A stretch of 64,000 bases of DNA, from assembly GCA_964469155.1 (NCBI GenBank), contig CAYXXU010000011.1:1-64000 (forward strand), given 5' to 3'. A program made the translations under genes and the position numbers. Position 1 is the first letter of the stretch. The number at the start of each line of letters is the position of its first letter. Source of the stretch: CAIWKO01 sp964469155. Lineage in GTDB: Bacteria > Bacteroidota > Bacteroidia > Bacteroidales > CAIWKO01. Below, piece after piece: positions 50,332 to 58,637 of this stretch. Below the pieces are notes generated by a model. The model made no database searches, was not told the origin of the DNA, and saw only the letters and a list, made by a program, of their open reading frames with translations.

Positions 50332-52199
50332 TTCGTAAACCTTCAAATAGCATGGTTTCCAGAAAAAGAATAATCCCGCTGAGTATTTTGTTTTTTTTGA
50401 CATTTTCTCTGTCATTTGTTTCTTTATCAAAAGCACAGCCAAATACAAATGAGCAACTTGCAATTCAATATTTTCAGGACAAAGAATTTGAGAAAGCAGC
50501 CCTGTTGTTTGAAGATCTTTATAACGCCAAGCCTTCTCCCTTTATTTACGATTATTACTTTAATTGCCTGATTGAGCTAAAAGATTACAAAAAAGCCGAA
50601 AAATTCCTTACCAAAACAATTAAAAAACAGCCATTAAATATTGGACTGGGCGTTGATCTGGGATATATTTATTTGCTCGGAGGCGATGCAGATAAAGCAA
50701 AAAAACAGTTCGAATCAACAATAAAGCAACTTTCGGAAGATAAAGATCAGGTTAACAATCTGGCTAATGCATTTCTGCAAAGGGATCAAACAGCTTATGC
50801 TCTGAAAACATACGAACATGGTCAGAAACTTTTAAAGAACTTTTACAATTTTAACCAGGAATTAGCAGAAATCTATTTAAAACAGAATGACTTTCAATCT
50901 GCCCTCAATCAATACCTTGAATATATCAATTCGTATCCCGATCAACTCGATCCCGTCGAATCAAAACTTCAGGATGTACTTTTAAATGATCCTGATTACT
51001 CGAAAAATACCATATTTAAAAATACCCTGCTGCAACGAATAAAGAAAGATCCTGATGTAAAATCATATCCCATGATGTTATTATGGTACTTTATTCAGGA
51101 AAAAGAATTTGGTTCGGCTGTAATTCAGGCTAAAGCCATTGATAAACGATTCAACGAAGACGGATCAAGAATCATAATGCTTGCAAGGGTTGCTTCCTCC
51201 AACGGTTATTACGACGAAGCCATTGAATGCTATGATTATATCATTACTAAAAAAGGTGAGTTTTCGGTGTATTATGAGGCCAGCCAGGTCGAAAAGATTA
51301 ACACCAAATTCCAGAAAATTTCCAGTTCTCCCTTTCTCAATACAAAAGAAATTCTTGGGCTTGAACAGGAATATATGCAATTACTCTCAAAACAAGTGGA
51401 GAATAATTATTCTTTACAATTGATAAAAAACTTAGCTCACCTACAGGCATTTTATCTCAATAAAACTTCAGAAGCCACCGAATTACTTCAAAAAGGACTA
51501 CTTTTCAAAAATGTATCTGCTGACCAGGTTGCTCAGTGCAAGATAGAGTTGGGAGATATTCTGCTGCTGACTGGCAATGTTTGGGATGCCAGCCTGCTTT
51601 ATATGCAGGTCGATAAAGCTTTCAAAAACGATGTCACCGGTTTCGATGCAAAGTTCCGCAACGCCAAACTTTATTATTATATCAATGAATTTGAATATGC
51701 CAAGGCGCAATTAGATATACTGAAAGCAGCCACCTCAAAACTAATTGCTAATGATGCCATGCAACTTTCGCTGCTTATTACCGATAATCTTGATGCCGAC
51801 AGTTCTTTTACCGGCTTGAAATTATACGCTCATGCCGATCTGTTGCTTTTTCAGAATAAAGATGACGAGGCATTATTGACACTTGATTCAATTGAACATC
51901 TGGGGTTGTACCACCCCCTGTTCGATGAGGTTTTGTATAAAAAAGCCGAGATCAAAATAAAACATCAGCAGTTTTCTGAAGCCGACAGTTTATTAACCAA
52001 ACTCGTGAAGTTATATGGCGACGATATTTTAGCCGATGATGCCTTGTTCTTATTAGGTGATATCAACGAGAAATATTTAAAAAATCCTGAACGAGCCAAA
52101 GAAATGTTCCATACTATCCTGACAGATTATCCAGGCAGTGTTTTCGCTGTTCAGGCCCGTAGCCGATATCGAAGCTTACGCGGAGATAAAATAAACTGA
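50328..52199 (+). CDS. Exported tetratricopeptide-repeat protein
   Basis: A 623-residue protein with an N-terminal signal peptide (IIPLSILFFLTFSLSFVSLSKAQ) and many TPR helices over residues about 40-620. Examples are AIQYFQDKEFEKAALLFEDLYNA, YYFNCLIELKDYKKAEKFL, YGDDILADDALFLLGDINEKYL and PERAKEMFHTILTDYPGS. TPRs mediate protein contacts; here it probably acts in the periplasm. The last repeats resemble YbgF/CpoB-like proteins. The ATG overlaps the preceding lipoprotein stop (ATGA), and rsmA begins two bases after its stop, giving a serS-lipoprotein-TPR-rsmA run. Confidence 0.8.
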   Translation: MIRKPSNSMVSRKRIIPLSILFFLTFSLSFVSLSKAQPNTNEQLAIQYFQDKEFEKAALLFEDLYNAKPSPFIYDYYFNCLIELKDYKKAEKFLTKTIKKQPLNIGLGVDLGYIYLLGGDADKAKKQFESTIKQLSEDKDQVNNLANAFLQRDQTAYALKTYEHGQKLLKNFYNFNQELAEIYLKQNDFQSALNQYLEYINSYPDQLDPVESKLQDVLLNDPDYSKNTIFKNTLLQRIKKDPDVKSYPMMLLWYFIQEKEFGSAVIQAKAIDKRFNEDGSRIIMLARVASSNGYYDEAIECYDYIITKKGEFSVYYEASQVEKINTKFQKISSSPFLNTKEILGLEQEYMQLLSKQVENNYSLQLIKNLAHLQAFYLNKTSEATELLQKGLLFKNVSADQVAQCKIELGDILLLTGNVWDASLLYMQVDKAFKNDVTGFDAKFRNAKLYYYINEFEYAKAQLDILKAATSKLIANDAMQLSLLITDNLDADSSFTGLKLYAHADLLLFQNKDDEALLTLDSIEHLGLYHPLFDEVLYKKAEIKIKHQQFSEADSLLTKLVKLYGDDILADDALFLLGDINEKYLKNPERAKEMFHTILTDYPGSVFAVQARSRYRSLRGDKIN

Positions 52200-52201
52200 C
52201 A

Positions 52202-52975
52202 ATGCTGCACGTTAAGCCTAAAAAACATTATGGCCAGCATTTTCTGAAAGATGAGAATATCGCACGTAAAATCAGTGAAAGTCTTACCCTGCATCAGAAT
52301 TACAAAAAGGTTCTGGAAATTGGGCCGGGAACAGGTGTTCTGACCAAGTTCTTATTCGTTTCGACTGATTTCGATACTTCTCTGATTGAAGTCGATGTTG
52401 AGGCATATCAATACCTTATTGAAAAGTTTCCCGAGAAAAAAGACTCCATTATTCTGGGTGATTTTCTGAGGTTTGATTTGTCTGCCATTTTCTCTGAACC
52501 CTTTGCAGTTATTGGCAATTTCCCTTATAATATTTCCAGCCAGATACTGTTTTCGGTTTTGGAACACCGTGACCATATTCCAGAGGTGGTTGGGATGTTC
52601 CAAAAAGAAGTGGCACTTCGCATTGCCTCCGGTCCAAATTCAAAAGTATATGGAATATTAAGCGTTTTGCTCCAGTCATATTACGATATTGAATACTTGT
52701 TTACTGTCGACGAAAATGTATTTTTTCCACCACCAAAAGTGAAATCGGCAGTAATCAGGCTGAAACGAAACAATGTAATTTCACTTGACTGCGACGAAAA
52801 ACGATTCGTACAGGTAGTAAAGCAGGCATTCAACCAAAGGCGTAAAACCCTACGCAATGCACTTCGCGGATTGAATATGAATGACCAACTTCTCACATCC
52901 GGCATACTCAACAAACGAGCCGAACAACTTAGTGTTGCTGAATTTGTAGATATTACAAATAAAATAACCGTTTAG
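52202..52975 (+). CDS. rsmA: 16S rRNA (A1518/A1519-N6)-dimethyltransferase
   Basis: Also known as KsgA; dimethylates two adjacent adenosines in the 3' hairpin of 16S rRNA during small-subunit assembly. The 257-residue protein has KKHYGQHFLKDENIARKI, SAM-site VLEIGPGTGVLTKFL, catalytic NFPYNISS, MFQKEVALRIASGPNSKVYGILSVL, FFPPPKVKSAVIRL and FNQRRKTLRNAL. All standard KsgA blocks. It starts two bases after the TPR gene. The minus-strand sigma factor gene converges on it. Confidence 0.95.
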   Translation: MLHVKPKKHYGQHFLKDENIARKISESLTLHQNYKKVLEIGPGTGVLTKFLFVSTDFDTSLIEVDVEAYQYLIEKFPEKKDSIILGDFLRFDLSAIFSEPFAVIGNFPYNISSQILFSVLEHRDHIPEVVGMFQKEVALRIASGPNSKVYGILSVLLQSYYDIEYLFTVDENVFFPPPKVKSAVIRLKRNNVISLDCDEKRFVQVVKQAFNQRRKTLRNALRGLNMNDQLLTSGILNKRAEQLSVAEFVDITNKITV

Positions 52976-53015
52976 ACCTAATTCTTCCCTGATTTCTGTC
53001 AAAGGATTCTGGATT

Positions 53016-53624
53016 CTAAATGCTTCCCTCTTTGTCTTTAATAATATTATATAGGAATTCGCGAGCCCTAAAGAGTTGCGCTTTTACCGTCCCCATCGGC
53101 AGATCCATCTTCTCAGCAATTTCTTCATAAGAATACTCGTCAAAATAACGCATTGTTATCAGTTGTTTATAATGAGGCTTGAGTTTCTCAACTACTTCGC
53201 GCATCAATTTAATTTTTTGTTTTTCAATGAACTTCTCTTCAGGGTCTTGCCCATGCCCGGGAATGTTATGCGACATTTCAATGCCCTCTTCATCGTCATA
53301 TACACGATTAATCGACAACAGGTCAATTTTTTTCTTTCTGATAAAGTCAATACAATTGTTGGAAGCAATTTTAAATAACCATGTGCTAAAAGCATAATCA
53401 GGAGTATATTGGTTCAGTTTTTTAAACGCCTTTCCAAATGCCTCAATGGTCATATCCTCCGCATCATCGGGATTATTTGTCATTTTGAGCATCATAAAAT
53501 ATATGGCATCTTTGTAATAACCCATAAGTTCCGCATAGGCTTTTTGATCGCCCTTCTCCATTGCAAGCTGAACAATCTTTAGATCCCGAATTGCTTTTTC
53601 GGTCAAATTAAGGTTCACTTCCAC
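53016..53624 (-). CDS. ECF-family RNA polymerase sigma factor
   Basis: A 202-residue sigma-70 group 4 factor. Region 2 spans about residues 22-90 (AYAELMGYYKDAIYFMMLKMTNNPDDAEDMTIEAFGKAFKKL then FSTWLFKIASNNCIDFIRKKK). Region 4 spans about residues 135-190 (LKPHYKQLITMRYFDEYSYEEIAEKMDLPMGTVKAQLFRAREFL). No anti-sigma gene is visible next to it. Its start overlaps the end of the glycosyltransferase gene by 10 bases, so the two are co-transcribed. Target promoters unknown. Confidence 0.9.
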   Translation of the reverse strand: MEVNLNLTEKAIRDLKIVQLAMEKGDQKAYAELMGYYKDAIYFMMLKMTNNPDDAEDMTIEAFGKAFKKLNQYTPDYAFSTWLFKIASNNCIDFIRKKKIDLLSINRVYDDEEGIEMSHNIPGHGQDPEEKFIEKQKIKLMREVVEKLKPHYKQLITMRYFDEYSYEEIAEKMDLPMGTVKAQLFRAREFLYNIIKDKEGSI

Positions 53625-54763
53625 CGGCTCTCCTGTTTAAACGTGTTCGATAACATTATATACGCATTAAAAAACAAAAGGTAAAGTTCCAGAAAAGGTG
53701 CTAAAAACAGCAAATTTCTTTCATTCAATTTTACCATTGCTTTTTTCGTAACTACTAATTGTACCCCTATTCGTATTAATAACAACGAAGATACAATTAT
53801 TATTGTATACAGGTCATGAAATTTCGTCAGGATTACTGTAGCAAATGTGTATAAAGCCAAAGTGGTTAAAGGAAAAAATGCCAAAAGGAGTATGTGATAA
53901 AATTTATAAAATTTTCCGGTAGTGGCATGCCTGCTTTTTTGGTAAATCCACGATTGAAAGTCAGCTTTTGGTTCGGAAACCGTATGACTTTCAGGAATAA
54001 ATACAATTCGTGTATTTTTTCGGTTCCCATTTTGATTTACAAACAGATCGTCATCACCCGAGCTAACATGGTAATGATTTACAAAACCTTTTTTTTCAAT
54101 AAAAAAACTTTTGCGATATGCCAGGTTGCGTCCTACTCCCATGTATGGAAGTCCAATTCTGGCAAACGAAAAATAATGAAGGGCAATCATCAGGGTATCA
54201 AACCTTATTAGTTTATTTAGAAATCCTTTTTCTGTTCGATATCCCCCATAACCCAAAACTATTTTAACATTGGGTTTCGCGAACTGCTGTTGCATAAGGT
54301 TTATCCAGTTCCTTGAAACCGGTTGACAATCTGCATCCGTAAGAAGAATCAAATCGTTTTTTGCCGATTTAATTCCCAAGGCCAATGGAAACTTCTTGCC
54401 CTTAAAAAAATTATTGTTTTTTTCAACATTTATGACCTGTATATTGTTGTACTTTCTGGAAAAATCGTTCAACAGATCGCGGGTATCATCGTCCGAACCA
54501 TCGTTCACAATCAGCACTTCAAAATCAGGATAATCCTGCTCTAATATTAATGGCAGGTTTCTTTCCAGATAGTAATATTCGTTACGGGCACAAATAACAA
54601 CTGAAACGGCTTCCTGTGCCATATTAACCGTTTTCTTTTTGCCAGAAAATGAAAAATTAGAGAAAATCCCCAGGAAATAGATCATCTGCACCACCATAAT
54701 ACACAACAATGCATAGTACAAGTACAACTGAAGAGTATCAGAAAAAATAATCTCGAAATTCAT
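53615..54763 (-). CDS. Membrane glycosyltransferase, family 2
   Basis: A 382-residue inner-membrane GT2 enzyme. An N-terminal helix (LYLYYALLCIMVVQMIYFLGIF) precedes the GT-A domain: VSVVICARNEYYYLERNL, VLIVNDGSDDDT, metal-binding DADCQP (DxD-like), GVGRNLAYRKSFF and SGDDDLFVNQ. Two or three C-terminal helices follow (ILLLAFFPLTTLALYTFATVIL and later). It would transfer a sugar to a polysaccharide, lipid or carotenoid acceptor; the acceptor is unknown. A promoter -7 element lies 17 bases upstream. Co-transcribed with the ECF sigma factor gene. Confidence 0.88.
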   Translation of the reverse strand: MNFEIIFSDTLQLYLYYALLCIMVVQMIYFLGIFSNFSFSGKKKTVNMAQEAVSVVICARNEYYYLERNLPLILEQDYPDFEVLIVNDGSDDDTRDLLNDFSRKYNNIQVINVEKNNNFFKGKKFPLALGIKSAKNDLILLTDADCQPVSRNWINLMQQQFAKPNVKIVLGYGGYRTEKGFLNKLIRFDTLMIALHYFSFARIGLPYMGVGRNLAYRKSFFIEKKGFVNHYHVSSGDDDLFVNQNGNRKNTRIVFIPESHTVSEPKADFQSWIYQKSRHATTGKFYKFYHILLLAFFPLTTLALYTFATVILTKFHDLYTIIIVSSLLLIRIGVQLVVTKKAMVKLNERNLLFLAPFLELYLLFFNAYIMLSNTFKQESRWK

Positions 54764-54780
54764 TATTGAGTATTCTCCTA

Positions 54781-54788
54781 CAAAAATA
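54781..54788 (-). promoter_or_regulatory. Promoter -7 element of glycosyltransferase-sigma operon
   Basis: Minus-strand TATTTTTG, an exact consensus match, 17 bases before the ATG at 54763. Confidence 0.45.
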
Positions 54789-55418
54789 ACTTTTATGCAA
54801 TTCTTACCTCATTAAATATACAAAAACTTATAAACGGAAAATTGTTGATTAAGCCCAACACCATCATTTTTCGACTAAACCCAGATTACGTAATAGATTT
54901 TTCGAATGCTTAGCAAAAGAAAATGGAATTATCATAATCTCATCATGCATATTGTATGTGTTGAGCTTCAGAGAATTGAAAAGATTATGTTTTTTATCAT
55001 TTTGAGCTTGTTTCTAAATGAATTTTACACCATTTAGGCTATTGCTTAATCTGGGATAAAAGGAACGAACAGATGTAAAAAGGATTATGACTATTATAAA
55101 GTTAGGAAAATATATTAAAAGCGGAGGAATGAAATTAAAAAGTAAGTAGTAATGTAAAAAATGAAAGGGTGATTTCGGAAAGTTAAGAAGAGTAATGCAG
55201 ATTGATTAAACAGGTTTAAAAATAAGCTAGAATAAAACAGATTGTATTAACAAAAATACGATTATGCGCTTGTAATATCACCCTGACTGCATGCATCAAT
55301 AATATTACTATTATTCAAAATCTGTACTACCTTATGTATTTGATTTCACAATTCATATCTGAGTTTATGATATTGTAGTTGTTCCCTAAATTTCCAGCCA
55401 CCATTCACTGCTTTTTGG
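54789..55418. other. Gene-free AT-rich stretch
   Basis: About 630 bases with no protein-like frame. It contains a weak inverted pair CCCAGATTA (near 54881) and TAATCTGGG (near 55049), reminiscent of the outer ends of the dispersed element at 42304. No RNA gene recognised. Confidence 0.4.
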
Positions 55419-55426
55419 TACTTTTG
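55419..55426 (+). promoter_or_regulatory. Promoter -7 element of tgt
   Basis: TACTTTTG, an exact consensus match, ends only four bases before the tgt ATG. If used, the message is essentially leaderless. Confidence 0.45.
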
Positions 55427-55430
55427 AACC

Positions 55431-56561
55431 ATGAAATTCACCCTTACTGCTACTGATAAATACACTTCTGCCCGTGCTGGCTTTCTCGAAACCGAACATG
55501 GCCTGATAGAAACACCCATTTTCATGCCTGTAGGCACCTGTGGAACCGTAAAAAGCATCCACCAGCGCGATCTCGAAAACGACATAAAAGCACAGATTAT
55601 TCTGGGCAACACTTATCATTTATATCTCAGGCCCGGTAGCGAAAGCCTGCTGACAGCCGGGGGCCTTCACAAGTTCATCGGTTGGAACAAACCCATACTT
55701 ACCGACAGCGGTGGCTACCAGGTGTATTCGCTGAAAACTATTCGCAAGATCAAGGACGATGGGGTGGTTTTTCAATCGCATATCGACGGATCGAAACATA
55801 TTTTCACACCCGAATCCGTTATGGATATACAGAGGGCCATTGGCGCAGACATCATTATGGCTTTCGACGAATGCACTCCCTATCCATGCGAATATAAGTA
55901 TGCAGAAAAATCCATGAAAATGACCCACCAATGGCTGGACCGGTGCTGCAACCATATCGATGCTACCCAACCTCTTTACGGCTATCATCAATCGCTGTTT
56001 CCGATAGTGCAGGGCAGTATCTACCATGACTTGCGTAAGATCTCGGCCGAAACTATTGACTCGCAAAACCGTGAAGGAAATGCTATAGGGGGACTGTCGG
56101 TTGGCGAACCTGCAGAAAAGATGTACGAGATCACCCAACTGGTATGCGACATATTGCCCAAAGACAAGCCCCGTTACCTGATGGGTGTGGGCACTCCTGC
56201 CAATATCATTGAATGCATCGCACTGGGGATTGATATGTTTGATTGCGTGATGCCCACGCGCAACGGTCGCAATGGATGGCTTTTCACCCAAAACGGCCGC
56301 ATCAATATCAAAAACGAAAAATGGAAAAATGATTATACGCCTGTGGATGAAAACGGAACTTCCTTTGTCGATCATTACTATTCCAAAGCCTACCTGAGGC
56401 ACCTGTTCGTAGCAGGCGAAATTCTTGGCGCCATGATAGCCAGCGAGCATAACCTGGCATTTTATTTATGGCTAGTGGGTGAAGCCCGTACAAAGATAAA
56501 AGAAGGGAGTTTTGCCTCCTGGAAAAAGGAAGTTCTTCCAAAACTGGATACAAAACTATAA
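55431..56561 (+). CDS. tgt: tRNA-guanine transglycosylase (zinc-ligand-poor Bacteroidota type)
   Basis: Exchanges guanine 34 of tRNA-Asp, Asn, His and Tyr for preQ1, the step before QueA in queuosine synthesis. The 376-residue protein has IETPIFMPVGTCGTVKSI, LTDSGGYQVYSL (catalytic Asp), MAFDECTPYP, GGLSVGEP, YLMGVGTPANIIECIALGIDMFDCVMPTRNGRNGWLF and YLRHLFVAGEILGAMIASEHNLAFYL. The usual zinc-binding C-x-C-x-x-C before YLRHLF is absent (YTPVDENGTSFVDHYYSKAYLRHLF). This looks like a lineage trait rather than decay. A promoter element sits four bases upstream. Confidence 0.93.
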   Translation: MKFTLTATDKYTSARAGFLETEHGLIETPIFMPVGTCGTVKSIHQRDLENDIKAQIILGNTYHLYLRPGSESLLTAGGLHKFIGWNKPILTDSGGYQVYSLKTIRKIKDDGVVFQSHIDGSKHIFTPESVMDIQRAIGADIIMAFDECTPYPCEYKYAEKSMKMTHQWLDRCCNHIDATQPLYGYHQSLFPIVQGSIYHDLRKISAETIDSQNREGNAIGGLSVGEPAEKMYEITQLVCDILPKDKPRYLMGVGTPANIIECIALGIDMFDCVMPTRNGRNGWLFTQNGRINIKNEKWKNDYTPVDENGTSFVDHYYSKAYLRHLFVAGEILGAMIASEHNLAFYLWLVGEARTKIKEGSFASWKKEVLPKLDTKL

Positions 56562-56720
56562 ATTCCTAAAATTTTTATGATTTTTTCTATAAAAATACTC
56601 TCTGCCTTATTTAATTTATAATGAATAGTTTGTGCTATTAACTCTTTTCATTTTAAAATATATACGATTATATTTTAATGATCAAATGAAAATAAATCGC
56701 CACAAATCGTTTTTTTATAT

Positions 56721-56728
56721 TATATTTG
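56721..56728 (+). promoter_or_regulatory. Promoter -7 element of histidine kinase operon
   Basis: TATATTTG, an exact consensus match, 37 bases before the ATG at 56766. Confidence 0.4.
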
Positions 56729-56765
56729 TATCCTAAAATCCATAAAAGGACTTTTTTGTTCAGGT

Positions 56766-58637
56766 ATGTCGTCTAAAAGAATTTTTCAAAAAATTACCAA
56801 TCTGATTGCAGGTAGAAGTGAATATTTTTCTCTTGAACATAGGTTTCTGAATGCTACCCTGATTATCACCCTTATAATTGCTTTTTTTGCAGCTATAAAT
56901 AATCTATTAATATTTGTAAATTACACTCTGTTTATTGTTTCGATAATATTATTAGCAACCTTTGCATTTTGTCATTATTTGTCGAGAAATAAGCGGATTT
57001 TCTTTTTTCCTGCATTTGGCTTGTATTTCACTATTTCGGTCGTTATATCTTATTTCTGGATAGTTTTTTCCGGTATCAGAGGTCCTGGTCTTGTTTTTTT
57101 CAGCATCTTATTATCCTTCTATATCTTTTTGTTCGAAGGATACAAACGACTTTTTGTAATATTGTTTACATCAGCAAACATAGCAATATTATTCTCGTTC
57201 AATTTCTTTTATCCAGAATCATTAATTAGTTTTCAGGAAAATTGGAACAATTTAATTGATATGAATATTGGTGCCGTAGTATTCATATTCCTGCTTTTAT
57301 TTGTGATTACCTCTTTTAAAAGAGGGTATATAAAACAACAGGAACTTCTCTATAAGACGGCCGAAGCTCTTAGAAAAGAACTTAATGAAAAGAAAATTGC
57401 TGAAACAGAACTGGCAAAATTCAACGAAAACCTTGAAAATTTGCTGGATATCAGAACAAAAAAATTAATCAACGAATTAGCGATACGTAAAAAAGCAGAG
57501 CAAACTGTTATAAGAGAGCACAATATTTTAAGGACCATAATGGAGGCAACACCCGAGGCTATTGCCATTCTGGATAAAGATGGGAGTTTAATTGATTGCA
57601 ATATTAAAACCCTTGAATTATTAGGCCATAGCTCAAAAGAACATTTAATTGGAAAGAGTTTTTTCGAATTTTTAAAATTTAACAACCATAATGACATTGT
57701 TGAAAAGATATTGGGTGCATTCAAGGAGAATACGATGCGAGAAATTGAATATTCATATACTAATGATAAAGGGGAATTTGTTGCTTTAATCTTACTTCTG
57801 GGAAATGCTTCGGTTGCTGAAGAAAACAATTCCTATAATATTTTGGTAGCTAAAGATATTACCCAATGGAAACTTGCCGAGGAAGAGTTGCACCGTCAAT
57901 CTAAACAACTAAAAGAGGTTAGTGCTGCAAAAGATAAATTTTTATCAATAATTGCTCATGATTTAAGGAATCCCCTTAGCGCTATAATCGGTTTTTCAGA
58001 TTTGCTGGCAAATAATTATTCATCGCTTTCAGAAAAAGATAAAATAGATTATCTACAAAACATTCGCCTCTCTTCAGAGTCAATGTTACGATTGCTGATG
58101 GGTTTATTGGATTGGTCGAAATCGCAAAGCGGGAAAATGGTCGTCAAACCGGAAGAGATCAATGTTTTTCACTTAGTTAATGAAGTAAAAGACCCTTTAC
58201 GCTTTCAGGCACTGAATAAAAAAATCGAACTGGACTCTGATATAAAAAGCAATACCTATGTGGTCGGTGATAAAGAAATGGTCAAAACGATATTGAGAAA
58301 CCTGATATCAAATGCAATAAAATTTACACCCCTTAATGGAACTATTAAAATTGTTTCGAATGAGGTGCTTGATCAAAATATAAATAAAGAGTTTGTTGAA
58401 ATATCAGTAATTGATAATGGAGTGGGTATAAAAAAAGAAAATCTTGAAAAAATTACCAGCCTGAACCAAAATGTACGCACCAAAGGAACAAATGATGAAT
58501 CGGGTAGTGGGTTGGGGTTGCTGTTATGCAAAGAATTAATTGAAAAAAATAATGGCTATTTTTATATAAAAAGTATGGAAAATTCGGGAAGTACTTTTAC
58601 CTTTGCTTTGCCCAAAAAAAATAATGGGGTAAAATGA
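56766..58637 (+). CDS. Membrane histidine kinase with PAS domain
   Basis: A 623-residue sensor kinase. Residues about 28-185 hold six membrane helices with short loops (a 7TM/MASE-like sensor, ligand unknown). A coiled coil follows (KTAEALRKELNEKKIAETELAKF). A PAS domain spans about residues 255-375 (HNILRTIMEATPEAIAILDKDGSLIDCN). The HisKA domain carries the phosphorylated His398 (SIIAHDLRNPLSAIIGF). The ATPase domain has N-box NLISNAIKFTP, DNGVGIKKENL and GSGLGLLLCKELIE. Its stop overlaps the start of the next kinase gene (ATGA), so the two kinases are coupled. Confidence 0.92.
   Translation: MSSKRIFQKITNLIAGRSEYFSLEHRFLNATLIITLIIAFFAAINNLLIFVNYTLFIVSIILLATFAFCHYLSRNKRIFFFPAFGLYFTISVVISYFWIVFSGIRGPGLVFFSILLSFYIFLFEGYKRLFVILFTSANIAILFSFNFFYPESLISFQENWNNLIDMNIGAVVFIFLLLFVITSFKRGYIKQQELLYKTAEALRKELNEKKIAETELAKFNENLENLLDIRTKKLINELAIRKKAEQTVIREHNILRTIMEATPEAIAILDKDGSLIDCNIKTLELLGHSSKEHLIGKSFFEFLKFNNHNDIVEKILGAFKENTMREIEYSYTNDKGEFVALILLLGNASVAEENNSYNILVAKDITQWKLAEEELHRQSKQLKEVSAAKDKFLSIIAHDLRNPLSAIIGFSDLLANNYSSLSEKDKIDYLQNIRLSSESMLRLLMGLLDWSKSQSGKMVVKPEEINVFHLVNEVKDPLRFQALNKKIELDSDIKSNTYVVGDKEMVKTILRNLISNAIKFTPLNGTIKIVSNEVLDQNINKEFVEISVIDNGVGIKKENLEKITSLNQNVRTKGTNDESGSGLGLLLCKELIEKNNGYFYIKSMENSGSTFTFALPKKNNGVK

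Noticed and set aside
55620..56450. 276-codon antisense frame in tgt
   Set aside because: Complete overlap with the well conserved tgt; no promoter or family match.
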